Positions 34,449 to 47,104 are shown, counted from the first letter of the stretch. The stretch is 64,000 nucleotides of DNA from Amblyomma americanum (GCF_052857255.1 NC_135497.1:197337986-197401985), one strand, 5' to 3'. The notes: generated by a model not told the origin, from the letters alone. Numbers and translations: made by a program.

Positions 34449-34756
34449 ATAATTGGTTTTTGAGGAAAGGAAATGGCGCAGTATCTGTCTCATATATCGT
34501 TGGACACCTGAACCGCGCCGTAAGGGAAGGGATAAAGGAGGGAGTGAAAGAAGGAATGAAGAAGAGGTGCCGTAGTGGAGGGCTCCAGAATAATTTCGAC
34601 CACCTGGGGATCTTTAACATGCACTGACATCGCACAGCACACGGGCGCCTTAGCGTTTTTCCTCCATAAAAACGCAGCCGCCGCGGTCGGGTTCGAGAAC
34701 CCGGGAACTCCGGATCAGTAGCCGAGCACCCTAACCACTGAGCCACAGCGGCGGGT
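34449..34756 (-). repeat. full-length SINE with target duplication
   Basis: Complete minus-strand copy with a short AAT tail at 34449. Duplication 'ggccactcata' at 34438-34448 and 34757-34767. B box 'gggttcgagaaccc' carries a 2 bp insertion. Confidence 0.95.
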
Positions 34757-34767
34757 GGCCACTCATA

Positions 34768-36185
34768 GTCGCAAAATGCACTTTATGGAGCACAATGACG
34801 CAGAATGGTGGCGACGCTTCTGTAGTCCCAGGAGAAAACAGCTCAACGGCCGTGCAGCCGAGGTCGTTTTGCATACGCGAAACAGCTTTTAGAATGGTCA
34901 CGTCGCATTCACGGCGGTTCTGTAACGCAGTACGTACACACGAACCACAATCAACATCAGTGATGGCTACGCCGCAGGAACAACGACTTGCGCTCGCAAT
35001 CATTGCAACCGCTGCAACAAATGCGACTAGCGGTGGAGCTCGATGTTCATTTCGTCACGTCGCACTCACCTCATTTTTCAAGCACAGTACACACGCGTGC
35101 ACACGAACCAACGACCTGCTGCACAGTTCGAAGTTCATTTTAGCACTCGGAAAACAAGGCTTGCGTAGTAAGCTTTTCAAACGTAATTATACTTGCAGGC
35201 GATGTCACTGACTGACGCAAAAGCGCTCGTTCCGACCGCAGTCACTACACTCGCACTTGTCACTTCGCTGAGAAGCTTGCTGTATGTACAGGAAAATCAC
35301 CTTGGGGAGCTGCTTATCGCTGCTTTTCGTGAAGATCCTCGCGCGAATAAAGAACGCTTGTAACTATCGCAAACGGCTCCAAATAAACATTCGCGACACC
35401 GGCACTGCAGACTTCAGCGTAGGTTTGAAGGCCGCTCAGTCAACTCGGTGTGGACGGCGACAAAACAACTTGGAGGGGACACGTCGCTCGCCGCTGTTGA
35501 ACACGGCGAACTTCGAAGTCGCTGCCAACGCTCGCAATAGTTACATGAGGCCAATATTATGTGTTTCTCGGCACAGCTACCACCTACTAGGCCTGGTTTC
35601 TCACTCCGCTTCGTGGACGGCCATCTGATGAGGGGCGGCCTGCCACGTCATGGGACAACAGCCAATAGCTGTGATGCGACCATCCGCTCGTGCGTCCATA
35701 AGTTGAAGCTGACCAACTTGGTGCACCCGGGCGTCTGCGTTCATGCACCCCAGCGCTCGGCCCGTGCGCACAGTCGCAAGGACGCCTTTGCTACATTTAA
35801 TTTAAATCGCCTTCAGGTTGGGCTGATTGTCGATTCCGAGCAGCCACGATTGTGTTGCACTCCGGGCGGCATTGCAACATCCGGCGTGTAGTCCAATTTA
35901 TTAAGGCTACGTTCCCGTATACAGATTGAGAAACAAGTGTCTGATTTACCCAGCTATTGAAATCAGTTATGCGCCTTACATCCACTGTGTGAATGGTCAG
36001 TTAGAATTGCGAAAAAAATTTGCTGTGGTTCAACTCGGCTGAGCTATATAGTAAGAGGAGCGAAAGCTCTGTTAACCACGGTTATCCAATCTGACGCCTT
36101 AACATATCGTTGAGATCGTCAGATTCCGCTTGACGGCAACGATACATCGTCGAAGCACTGGTTCCGGCACGTTCCTCATCCATAG
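34768..36185. other. no supported gene
   Basis: Moderate GC, with open frames of 110-138 codons (34795-35211, 35284-35628, 35559-35891) that have no recognisable motif, signal sequence or splice context. A host exon or 5' region cannot be excluded. Confidence 0.45.
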
Positions 36186-36188
36186 CTT

Positions 36189-36891
<703 letters not shown>

Positions 36892-36900
36892 AAGTGTAAT

Positions 36901-37226
36901 TATATAATTACAATTATAATTGGTTTTTTGGGGAAAAGGAAATGGCGCAGTATCTGTCTTATATATCGTTGGACACCTGAACCGCGCCGTAAGGGAAGGG
37001 ATAAAGGAGGGAGTGAAAGAAGAAAGGAAGAGTTAAGTGCCGTAGTGGAGGGCTCCGGAATAATTTCGACCACCTGGGGATCTTTAACGTGCACTGACAT
37101 CGCACAGCACACGGGCGCCTTAGCGTTTTTCCTCCATAAAAACGCAGCCGCCGCGGTCGGGTTCGAACCCGGGAACTCCGGATCAGTAGTCGAGCGCCCT
37201 AACCACTGAGCCACCGCGGCGGGGCG
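36901..37226 (-). repeat. full-length SINE with target duplication
   Basis: Complete minus-strand copy. Duplication 'aagtgtaat' at 36892-36900 and 37227-37235. Intact A and B boxes; 3' tail is a degenerate (AATT) stretch. Confidence 0.95.
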
Positions 37227-37235
37227 AAGTGTAAT

Positions 37236-38040
37236 CCCATCAGAAACGCATAGCTACAAACATACGAAAAGACAATGCATTACATGGTGAGAGTGTTCCA
37301 AAGTTAGAGGACAACCTTTTATTTTAGGTATTTCAGGAAGGCACCAATAAATGAATTTCCAACTACCTGTGCCCTCACATAACATTTTGTTTGTATTTTT
37401 CTCTATTGATAAATACTTTAACTCCAGAAACGGTTTTGCGTTGTGAAATGCAGGAAATAAATATTCAGAAATTTAAACCACTCAATTTTTCTTTTTATTG
37501 ATCCGAAGAAGGGTTTTAGATGTCAGGAACGCAACAATTAAATATACAAAAACTTAAACCACAGTAGGCAATAAATTATACAAATACATATATCAAGAGA
37601 GAGAGAGAGAGAGAGAGAGAGATAAAGAGGTAGAGGGAAGGCAGGGATGTTGCATGCATAAAAGCTTAGGTGATTAAAAGTCGAAAAAACGATATAAACA
37701 CACTCAGAAGTACTACGTCGCACCCACAGCACATAAACACGCATGTAAAAAAGAAAAAAAAATGAAGTTGACGCGCCGAACCACAAAGAAGCATAACAAA
37801 CGAAGACAAACTTCAGATGCTAGCTCGAAGAAGTTCGCCATAAACCACTGCCTGTGACACACTTAGCGCATTCATTCCCTCTACATAAAGCAATTCGTGA
37901 CTCCTACCAGTGATGGCACATTCAAAACACCCCTGACATTGTAAAGCCTTCTGAGTTCACACTCCTGCGTTTTCATAGCGCAGCAGTATAGGTCGAGCCT
38001 CGAAGTTTGCGCCATCGGAAGTAACACCTTGCCGCAAAGC
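37236..38040. other. no supported gene; short GA microsatellite
   Basis: (GA)n at about 37594-37622. AT-rich elsewhere. Open frames have no recognised content. Confidence 0.5.
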
Positions 38041-39655
38041 CTCTTCTCTCCGAAATCCTGGGCATCAAATACACACTGTATGCGGATGATATAGCTGTCT
38101 GGTGAAACTCGGGGAGTGACGCCGAGATCGAGGAGCGTCTTCAAACAGCAGCGGACACGGTGGACTGGTACGCCAGGGAGAGAGGCCTCCAGTGTGCGAC
38201 GGAAAAGTCCCGAGTTGCTCATCCTGAAGAACCTGGCGTAGAACATCACGGTGTATATAGACAACCACTCAGTACCGAAACCACAAAGATCAAGATCCTA
38301 GGGGTGTATATCCCGCAGGGGCGACAGAACACCACCACTATGAAGAAGCCTACAAAATCCACCGAGAAAATCCTCCGGATGATACATCGTATCAGAAATA
38401 AGCACCATGGCATGAAGGCAAGGGACGCCATCCGCTTAGTGCAAGCTTTTGTGATCTCTCGGATAATGTACGGGACGGCATTCCTTAACCTCTCCAGGTC
38501 GGAAATTGAAAAGTTAGACTCGGACACTGATCAGGAAAGCCTACAAGACGGCACTGGGGGTAGAAAACTCCGCGCCAACGGCAAAGCCCATGGCTCTAGG
38601 AGTACATAATACCCTCAAAGAGATGTGGGAAGCACAATGGCTCTCACAACTCAGTAAGCTCGCACTCACAAATCTGCCCTATACGATAGATCAAATGGAA
38701 GAGGTACCATGTGATGTGAGGAGACGCATAAACGTGTACCCCATTGCGCGGAACATGCATCCCGCATATAACATCAAAAGGAGAAAAGCAAGAGGGGAAG
38801 CCCTGCAGAAGAAATGGGACGAGCAACCTAACACCCTGTATGTGGACGCTGCAGTACCAAAGAATGGAGTGACGACTATTGTGGTCTTAACGCCTTCAGG
38901 ATCGATGGTGAACTGCGCCTCGATGAAAACATCCAACCTCACTCACGCAGAGGAAGCAGCATTTGCGTTAGCTATAGCATCTAACCCCAACGCCGTTGTG
39001 CTCACTGATTCTCAGAACGCCTGTCGCAACTTCAATAATGAATTAATTCACAGGTCAAGGTTGACATTGCTGATTAAGCATCCACCCAGCCAAGCCTCAG
39101 ACTTCTGGTTTCCCGGTACCTGGAACCACCAGGAGGAAACGAAGCCGCTCACAGGCATGCCCGAGCTCTTCAATACCGGGCGTCTCCCCCTTATGGCCAC
39201 GAAGGGTGCTGCGACCTAATACCTATAGCAGTGTATGCTGACAATCTCGCACCATACAGAACAGCCAGGAAGGAGTACCCAACACCACATATATCCCTCA
39301 TTAAGTTAGAAGAGAACACCCTTAAGAGACTACAAACCAATACATACCCAACGCCAGCTAAGTTACACCAGTGGTACCCTACACTACACTCTCCGCATTG
39401 TCTACACTGTGGAGAGGTAGCTAACCTCTACCACATGGTGTGGGCATACCAATTTAATCCCATAGTTGACCCCATTCCAAATCCCTCAGAGGAGCAGTGG
39501 GGGGCTACTCTGCTCAGCGATGATCCTGACCGTCAGCACTGGCTGGTTGGGAGGGCCAGCGCAGCAGCAATAACCCGTGGACTACCGGACTAGGCGGCCC
39601 ACCCACGTGTTCTACAGCAAACAAAGATGTTTTCAATCAATCAATCAATCAATCG
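38041..39655 (+). mobile_element. 5'-truncated I-like LINE
   Basis: Starts within the RT palm: KYTLYADDIAVW at about 38065 (followed by a stop), then the thumb (38160-38560), an RNase H region in a 209-codon open frame (38590-39219: LYVDAAVPKNG, LTHAEEAAFALAI, LTDSQNACRNF) and the C-terminal CLHCGEVANLYHMVW knuckle (39231-39593). The 3' end is 'gttttcaatcaatcaatc', an (AATC)n tail. Several frame breaks. The target duplication is unclear (perhaps only gcctc). Confidence 0.85.
38590..39219 (+). pseudogene. LINE RNase H domain fragment
   Basis: Longest surviving frame of the LINE above. The first RNase H Asp is in 'YVDAA' (about residue 79 of the frame), the Glu in 'HAEEAA' (about 118) and the second Asp in 'LTDSQ' (about 140). 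The frame diverges before the last conserved His/Asp block. The upstream part is the RT-RNase H connection. Confidence 0.75.
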
Positions 39656-39974
39656 CCTCGCTGACTGCAATCTGAACGAGATATATTTGCGTTGCCCCCG
39701 CTGTTCACCAGATGGCGTCATTCGCGGTCGCCAAACTTTGCGCGAAAGCCGAAGATGCGGCGCATTGTGGATGAGCGGCCATCTTGTAGAATTCCTTGGA
39801 AGACACCCGCAACAGTCGCCGCAGCCGCTGCGATGCGGTGGCCATGATTTATTACGCGACTGTGTGGTTCACGAGCCGCACCCAAACAAAGGTCATGATG
39901 CTGAGGACCAATGAGAAGGACTGAGACTCCCGTTCTGCAGAAGATCCGGTGTCGTCACCGTCTGCGTTGTGAGC
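39656..39974. other. no supported gene
   Basis: Nothing recognised in this short stretch between a LINE end and a SINE-like repeat. Confidence 0.4.
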
Positions 39975-40300
39975 GAAAAATCCCCGGAGAAACAACCAGG
40001 TGGGCCACCTAGATCACGTAACCTTGTGGCGGCAGCACAGCCTGCCCACCGGACTTTGAGCAAAATCACCACAGTGGCAGATGGCAGTTAATTTAATGAT
40101 TGGTCGCTCGGAAAGAGCAGCCTGGGTCGCACAAGCCCCACCGGTGGCAGCGCTTTCCATAACCGGGCAGAGGCGCATCGCTTAACCGCTCCACCACTGC
40201 ATGAGGAGTGGTATGACAACTCCCAGGGGTCAATGAGTGTAAAGTCGAGAATGACCGATTCCGCATATATCGGCATTAATTAACCCATTACTCTATCCCG
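39975..40300 (-). repeat. second repeat family with tRNA-like head, copy 1
   Basis: Shares 'ggtgggccacc', 'gcccaccggact', 'taatgattggtcg' and 'atcgcttaaccgct' in order with 47105-47398. On the minus strand the end 'gcagtggtggagcggttaagcg' looks like a tRNA A-box region. A B box is not obvious. Probably a SINE distinct from the Ruka-like family. Confidence 0.55.
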
Positions 40301-40611
40301 TCATACCCTTAAGGTGGAGCCTAAAGGTACTCTGAAAGGGGTCTAATAAAGTTTCGGTATGCCTGGGACGCCGCTTCACGAATATCCTTCAGCAAGAATT
40401 GTTTTAATGCGCATTGTAGAAACTGAGTTATCTCTAGTCAAAATTTTAATGTCAGCACCTTCACGCCTTTCCCTCTCCTCTCGTCACTTTTTCCACGCTC
40501 TCTGCCGGCCCAACAGCCGGAGGTGGAGCTCCCTGACCTGGCGGAGCTACGCGGCTTACTGGCTGCGGCCATGGAGTTTCCTGATGTCTGAAAGAACCTA
40601 ACCGATAGCCA

Positions 40612-40790
40612 CGTGTGACGGACGAGCGTGCGAGCATGATAAAGAAGCCGTAAAGTGCTCGCCCACGCGTGATTGTGGGTTCTCTGCAGCGTGTAGATGT
40701 GTATTATTTGACCCAGGTGTTCATGACAACAAAATGCAGTGATTGAGCGAGCTGATGTGCTCTCCTCGGAATGCGTCTCAAATCTACTTT
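40612..40790 (-). mobile_element. degraded copy of the aggggct MITE family
   Basis: On the minus strand it matches the left part of the 51187 and 22009 MITEs ('atcactgcattttgttg', 'cacaatcacgcgtg'). The outer end is eroded. Confidence 0.5.
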
Positions 40791-42233
40791 ACCTAGCTAG
40801 CCTTTTGGTTTTGGCAATGTTTACGGAAGCTTAAAAGCAGTTAAAAGCGCTCCACTCCACTGCTTTTGTCTCAAAACTTAGATGAAATATGGTTGGTCTC
40901 AGGTTTCGCACACACACTCACTTCGTTTTGATGAATGGTGGCGCTTTTTACCAGCTTGCTCCAGGTTGTCCGTGAGACCTTTTCGACGACTGCAACCCCG
41001 ACGGGGGTCCATCGCTGCGTTTAGGTTATGGCTGTTGTGATCGTACTACTAGCAACGCGGGCCAGCACGCAGGATCCGTGAACTGTCACCAAAGCCATCA
41101 TCCCCACCACGGCTAGGCGCCAGCATCCTCTTTGTTTCGGGAGAGATGGGCCCGTCCCCACCTCGCCTGCAAGCCACTTCGACACGGCATCAGCCGGACA
41201 ACCGAACTGCGGCGGTGGAAACAAAGGACCCAATTCTCCCGGTACTGAGGAGCGGCGACGAAGGGAAGAAACCGTCTTTTCCTACGTTCTCTGCTGATGG
41301 AAGCCGACGACCCCTTCAGAAGCCGAGACCTTTCTTGGAAGCAGGCTTCAAGGTGACCCTGGTCAGCACCCGGTTACTGTGGGGCCGGATTTACTTAGTG
41401 CATGGTGAATCTCTATTGCGGATCTAAAAGGCTGCGTCACGCTGGCCTCACCTCTGCTGTCACCGTAACTTCTGCAAGAGGGCCCCGTAGCCGCCTCCAG
41501 CTAGGGAGCTAGGGGCATAAGAGGGTGACAGTTTCCTCGTCAGCGCTTTCCGGCTCTCTAGTTCGACACCGGCCGCCTCGTCCCTGACTCGACACCGTCC
41601 ATGAACTTGGGGCACGGTATGCAACAGCACGACAAAAAATTCTCCGCCAACATTGCCTTAGTGTTCGACTTAAGAGCGTCAGCTGCAGGAGCTTCTAGTG
41701 TTTACATCGGTGTGTTCCTTTCTAAGTATAGTTTCTAAGTAGGGTGCCTCCGGCATCCTACTTCCAAGTAGAGTCCACTGGGAAAATTTTTTTTCCAGTG
41801 ACTCTACTTTTAAGACACAAGCAGCGCCATCTACCCCATGCATTCTGCACTATTATTGCGATTAATTATTTACAGCCACCTTTGCTATATCTGGTATATT
41901 TTTTCATTATATCAGTTAATTAATTTTATAAAAGTGTACATCATAACACGACGAATCGTTTGGCACATCCGGAACCCCCTGCGACAAACGGTTCGGCCGT
42001 AAAGGCCATCTGAAGGTCGTCGGGATGCATGGTTTGGGGGCGGAAAGGTCGTCGGTGCGAATCCCACACTTATTTTGGGTATCATCTCAATTAGAAATTT
42101 TATCCTCAGTAACATGCCAAGTCATTCGACACCACTTCGAACATTCTGCGTCAAACGGGTGGCCCCAAATTTTCGGCAAATGGTGGTCCCGGGGGTCCCA
42201 CTTCGATGGCCGTTATATTTATATATACTATAC
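40791..42233. other. no supported gene; one small hairpin
   Basis: A 93-codon frame at 41146-41427 has no recognised motif. A 20 bp imperfect hairpin around 41768-41814 (arms aagtagagtc.actgg) suggests a small inverted-repeat element. Confidence 0.45.
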
Positions 42234-42366
42234 TGCCGCGAAGCTTTGAAGTATTTGTTCATCAAAGCGGCCGCCACGCCGCTTTGTCACTTTGTGGATG
42301 CAAGACGCGACCAGAGTTATCTCGATTGATCGCATCCAGGCGGAGCCGATTCTACCTCGTTCCAGA
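42234..42366 (+). mobile_element. LTR fragment
   Basis: From 'tgccgcgaagctttg' to 'cgttccagaatg' it parallels the first 130 bp of the LTR at 43153-43515 (both contain 'atgcaagacgcgaccag' and 'gatcgcatccaggcggag'). It is cut by the LINE fragment that follows. Confidence 0.5.
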
Positions 42367-43090
42367 ATGTGTTGTGTTGTGTTGGGTTTAATGGAGCATA
42401 AGCATCTAAGGCTATCATGCGCCAAGCTCAAGATGTACGAAAATTGTTTTCTGCAGAATTTTACAAACGTGAAAAACTCAGTTGTGTTAAGGCATAAAAA
42501 TTTTAGTTCGTACTTGTTTAGTAATGAGAAAGGAACTTTAAAAATGGCTGTTAGAGAAAGCTTTAAAGAGGGTCAGGAAACCACAGCAACCATCCTTGCC
42601 CCGGCAAGGATCTCGAGGCTGCCAACAAATCAAAAATAAAAAACCTCAGCACTGTTCTCAGAATGAGAAGGTGGCTGAGGTGTATCACCATATGTAGCTA
42701 GGCGCAAGGTCGGAATTCAGTTTTTCAAGGAGACCTGCTTCCCTTAAAAAGCTAAAAACACTTGGGATATAAATAAGTACACCTTAACCGAAAATCAACG
42801 TTGGGTGAAGAGGAATGTGTTCGTTGTAGCATGGAGTAAAATACTTTTTCCTCAGTGATTAAATTTCTCTGCATGAGAATAAGATCTGGTGTACTGTAAT
42901 TTCATCTCCGCATTTTTCACAAATAGGTTTGTCTTCTTTTGTTAGTAGGAAATTGTGTGCAAGGTGTGTATGTCCAATACGGAGACGGCATAATGTTACC
43001 TCTATAAAACGTTCCTGGTGACTACAGGTTTTCCATTCTCCCAGTACGGGCTTTACCAAATTCAGTTTGTTATTTATTTCATGGTCCCAG
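42367..43090 (-). mobile_element. LINE 3'-part fragment
   Basis: A minus-strand frame (43059-42859) has LCRLRIGHTHLAHNFLL and CEKCGDEITVHQILFSC, the conserved C-terminal region of Jockey/I-type ORF2 proteins. The 3' end lies at 42367 as an (ACACA)-rich tail. RT sequence is absent. Confidence 0.65.
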
Positions 43091-43106
43091 GTTGCCTGCC
43101 AGGTTG

Positions 43107-43145
43107 CCTCTCAAAGAAGCATCGGGTCGATGCTTCTTTGAGAGG
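43107..43145. repeat. perfect 18 bp hairpin
   Basis: Arms 43107-43124 and 43128-43145 (cctctcaaagaagcatcg and its reverse complement) around a 3 nt loop, 8 bp before the LTR start. Function unknown. Confidence 0.85.
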
Positions 43146-43152
43146 GGAGAAA

Positions 43153-43515
43153 TGTCGCGAACCTTTGTATTCTTTGTTCATTATTCAAAGCTGCCGCTTT
43201 ATCACTTTGCGGATGCAAGACGCGACCAGATTCATCTCGATTGATCGCATCCAGGCGGAGCCGATTCTACCTGATCGTTCCAGAATGTTCTAGCAACTTT
43301 GCACACTTTATCTCGAAAGTTTGCTGTCAGCTTTAAATTGAGCCCGGCCGGGAGCGGCGAGTATTCGGTTCGACGACCGCCGAGCACGCTTGTTGCTACG
43401 CCGACGCCGAGTGATTCAGTCCATAGTGGGCGCAAGTCATCCCCAATAAAGTTTTGTTTCGACGCCATTTTAGCTGTCTTTCTGCTCTCCGGATCGCAGT
43501 CACCACTTCGTGACA
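43153..43515 (+). mobile_element. probable solo LTR
   Basis: Begins 'tgtcgcgaa' and ends 'ttcgtgaca', matching short inverted LTR ends. It has an 'aataaag' polyadenylation-type signal at about 43445. A related fragment lies at 42234. No 4-6 bp target duplication is visible and no pol sequence adjoins, so the family is not assigned. Confidence 0.5.
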
Positions 43516-43699
43516 ATATAACGGATGAAAAGTACAGGTATCTGTTGAGGCGCTACGCGCCTACTGTTGCTATGTCGTCACGTGGGACCTTGCAGACAGA
43601 CGCGTCCTTGACAAACGCATCGTAAAAGAACATCACGGTATACGCGCTGTTCTTTTTGAAATGGCATACCAACTCGCCCAAGCATAAGTTCTAACGCAA

Positions 43700-44537
43700 C
43701 CTGTGTCACAACATGCTTATCTCGGCGAAGAAATAGCAATACAACCGCTAGGCGTTCGCGCTGTCGGTGCAAGAACACTCTTACTGCGCACGCACGCTGT
43801 GCTCGACGAAGAACAAGGCGGCAGCAAAAATAGGAAGAGGCTTCGCCATTCCCAGCCATGCATGCAGGTGCAGTGCGCAGCGGTTAAGTCACCGTCGCTC
43901 TTGTCCAGCACCCCCACTGCTAGCGGAGCCGCCGCGGTGGCTCAGTGGTTATGGCGCTCGGCAGCTGACCTGAAAGACGAGGTTTCGATCTCGGCCGCGG
44001 CGGTGGAATTTCGATGGAGGCGATATTATAGAGGCCCGTGTACTGTGCGATGTCAGTGCGCGTGAAAGAACCCCAGGTGGTCGAAATTTCCGGAGCCTTT
44101 CTCTACGGCGTCCCTCACATCCCGAGTCGCTTTGGGACGTCAAACCCCCATAGCCTGGGTAGGGCTTTGCTAATGGTTTACTTGCGAATAAAACGAGCAA
44201 TCAGCGCATGTTATTTGGTGCAAAAGAAGCCGCCTTACTTTTGTTCTTATGACTTCGCTGTCGGCCAACACTTCCTTCACCGACGGCTCGTGCACCCAAC
44301 CGCACGTTACAAAGTTGTGGCCCTACAGCGTCTTCCACTCCAGTTGCTTACGAGTGGTGAAGCTTGTCCTTCCGAAGCATCCATGCCTGACCACAAGTCT
44401 ATGTCCTGGATGCAGTCGCTTGCCCGCAGCGTGAAATGGGCCAGACCGATTGCTTTTCTCCTCTTCATAACGTCATCTATCGCATTCTGATAGCGTCGCT
44501 GTATAATCTCTAGGAACCGAAGCCATTCTCCTTGCAA
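43700..44537 (-). pseudogene. SWIM-domain transposon protein, decayed two-exon copy
   Basis: Exon a (44537-44228) reads LAHFTLRASDCIQDIDLW, then after shifts GHNFVTCGWVHEPSVKEVLADSEVI, ending at a 'gtaagg' donor. Exon b (about 43920-43700) reads AAHCTCM and then MAGNGEA in a shifted frame, the start of a SWIM zinc finger. The same blocks in the same exon order occur at 55778-56330. A SINE (43926-44165) fills the intron. Stops and frameshifts show it is dead. Confidence 0.65.
43926..44165 (+). repeat. SINE, second subfamily, near full length
   Basis: tRNA-like head 'cggtggctcagtggttatggc' with a weak B box ('ggtttcgatct'), body, and the 'gtcgctttgggacgtcaaac' 3' end characteristic of this subfamily. 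It lies inside the SWIM pseudogene intron. Confidence 0.8.
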
Positions 44538-44592
44538 ACAGTCAGGCTACTTGTAACGCGTCACTCACGAGCAGGGATCACGTTCATGCGTG

Positions 44593-45260
44593 GGTGGTGG
44601 TATAAACTTTATTGTCCATTAAAAATGCAGGTGTGGGCAGAGCCTCCCTCATGGCCTATGGGAGGGGCACGCGCAGCGGGTCTCTCCCTTACACGTGGTG
44701 TGCCAGTCGACTTCTGATGGTGCCTCTGGTTTTGTATTGGTGTGCTTGACATCAGCTGTTCCCACTAAGTGAGTGCCACCTCTGGGGGGGGGGGGGGGGG
44801 TAAGTAGAGCAGGTGAGCATGACATGTAGGAAATCGGCTGGTTTGCCGCATAGTCGGCAGGAGGCGGAGAAAAGGTCGGCGAAACGACCATGCATATGGT
44901 AGTGTGCAAGTCTGAAGCCTCCGCCAGAAAATTGATTGTGTGGTGGATAGCGATGGGTAAGGAGGTGCGCATATTTGTCTGCTGGAGCAGCAGTGTTGTA
45001 GATGTCTCTGAAGTTTATCAGGCACTCCCCCTTCGTTGGAGGCGGCGATTTGCTCTCCCACTCGGAGGGTAAGATCTCAGGCGAGGGCGTGCGCCTCCTC
45101 GTTTCATGCGTGCATCGGCGCAGCATGCTGCCGTAGCGGCTGTGGCGACTGTAGCGATGCTGTAGCGGTTGTCTGCCCTTACTGTCTGACAAGGAGTACT
45201 ATAAGATAGCCGCTCATCCAGAACGCACCGCGCTACCGGCTTTGACACCTGAAGGAAAGA
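44593..45260 (-). mobile_element. I-like LINE 3' fragment
   Basis: A minus-strand frame (45192-44752) has CRLCGKPADFLHVMLTC, the C-terminal knuckle, followed by a poly-C/G run (44786-44801) and a 3' end 'aataaagtttataccacc' at about 44593-44618. Upstream parts are missing. Confidence 0.65.
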
Positions 45261-46690
45261 GTAGGTTCAGAAACATCTGATCTTATTTTTGGTTGGCGTT
45301 CTTTTCCCCACTTAAAAGTAAATTCCTTTCCCAACCAGGCAGACCTCCGTGGAACGTTTTTTTTTTTAATAAACCACCTTAATTCACTACGAGTCGAATC
45401 AACAAAAGAGGATGTAGGTGACAGGCTTCAACGTAAGCGCAGGTATAGTATATACCGCATTCATCGCGTCGACGAAGTCTCTACAAGACTCTCCTCTGCA
45501 CTGCGCTACGCCTGAATATTCCAGCCTCTCTCGAGATGCGAACGTGCCGCGTATATTTCTTACACCGTGGAACGTACAGGAGGCGGAGCCCGCCAAGCGT
45601 GTGGTGTGGCCTGTGGTCACCGTTGAGTTGGCGGCGCTGCTCCGGCGGCCCGCTGCGCCAACGTCGGTGAACGCCGGTGAATCCGGGGTGCACATCGGAC
45701 TTCCTGGTTGATGCGTCACGACGTTGCGGGAAGGAGCAGCGGGCTGTGACCGCTGCATTGTGGCCCACTATCGCGCTTCACCGGAGCAAGGGAAGCGCTG
45801 CCGGAGGATCGCCGCCCGCACTCGTCAATGCGCGCCGGCGGGTGCGACAGAACGGCGCCGGACGCCCGATCAGGACTCGGCTGTGCTGCTCGATCGCCCG
45901 GTGGGTGCCTTCAGGACGTGTACCACGTAAGTCGGACCAAATTTCTTTTCGCTTCGGCAAGGCTCGCAAGCATGCCATACGCGCACCGTACGTTGGCTCT
46001 GGCCTCGCGCTGTATAGATATATGTTCCTGTAACTTGAATTATCACTTTTGAGCAACTCTTTAACCACTTCACATTCGAGGATATATTTTTCAAGGCAGA
46101 ATACTTTTTAGCGCAACACTTAAATTGGACAAGACGATGCTGAAATATCATCATCTTTGCAGAACAAAGAACGAACACCGAAGAGTGCACGCTTGTGAAA
46201 ATATGCTATGCGCGAACCGTTCCTTTGTGTTTGTTTATCGCACTCCCGTTTTTCTAAATAAACAGGGCGCCGCAGATAACGTGAGCCAATGTTGTTTTTT
46301 TTTTAGATTGGTACACATTGCGCTTACAAGCCTTAGCTAACAATTTTGGCGATCGCCAACCAAACAGCGCCTCTTTTTACTTCAGACCTAACTATTTAAT
46401 TGGAGCATGTGAACGAAATTTTAACGCGACAGCATTAACGAGCTCGTGTCGCCGAAAATCCGGCGTCGGCGTCGTCGTTGACCGTGTGCGAAAAAAAAAT
46501 GTTAGGGGTTTAATGTAGTTAAATCGAGTACCTAAACGCGCGAAAGCAGGTGTTCATTCTTCAATTGGAGGGGGCCCTTAAGCTCGGCGTTAAGGGTATG
46601 ACGTGATACCTTTAGTGGGTTAATGGCCATGTGTGCAGAATTGGTAATTCTCTACTTAACATTCATAGATGGCGGCGAGTCCTCACACCA
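45261..46690. other. no supported gene; GC-rich CpG region
   Basis: 45450-45950 is CpG-rich with open frames on both strands. A donor-like 'cacgtaagt' at about 45926 could end an exon. No domain was recognised, so no gene is called. Confidence 0.45.
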
Positions 46691-46763
46691 CTATCCAGCG
46701 CAGTGGCGCAGCGTGTAAGCGATGCGCCACTGTACCGGCAGGTGTACGCTTCTATCACAGACA

Positions 46764-46901
46764 CATATTGACTAGCGCAAACACAGACAGGGACCAAAGT
46801 AAGAGAAAAGACTTTGGTCTTACTTTGGTCCCTGTCTGTGTTTGCGCTAGTCAATATGTTTCACTGCCACAACCAACTAGCCCAAATGAAAGCCTTAGCA
46901 C
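46764..46901. mobile_element. fold-back mini-element, 138 bp, exact target duplication
   Basis: Flanked by the exact 12-mer 'ctatcacagaca' at 46752-46763 and 46902-46913. It consists of a perfect 40 bp stem (46764-46803 / 46819-46858) with a 15 nt loop, then a 43 bp tail containing 'ccaactagccc' at 46873-46883, 18 bp from the duplication. Non-coding. The exact duplication shows it moved as a unit. Confidence 0.85.
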
Positions 46902-47104
46902 CTATCACAGACAGCGGTAGGGATTGGGCGACCCATGTTGTTCTTCCCGAGGAACCTCTCGCGTAGCTGGCGCGACGCTCCGCCGAACATACCCGAGCTT
47001 AATTGAGGTACTAACTCGGGTAGTAACTCGGTTTGCTAGGTAACGGCACAAGATTCTTGGTCGGTGTTGGTGAGCTCGTGACTGCTTTCGCACTAAAATC
47101 CGGC

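Larger units (their letters stand above)
31105..34756. repeat. 1.83 kb tandem segmental duplication
   Basis: Copy 1 (31105-32936) and copy 2 (32937-34756) share order and high identity from 'ttcccgcggtaaaaagacg' through a minus-strand LINE 3' part, unique sequence and a minus-strand SINE. Offset at the start is 1832 bp. Copy 1 gained a plus-strand SINE (31568-31914). Copy 2 has an extra 250 bp internal tandem repeat. The junction joins truncated SINE sequence at about 32930 to the unit start with an extra 'gtggag'. Confidence 0.85.

Noticed and set aside
45418..45711. 97-codon plus-strand frame in a CpG-rich region
   Set aside because: Comparable frames occur on the other strand and in other phases; no domain or start/splice evidence singles it out.
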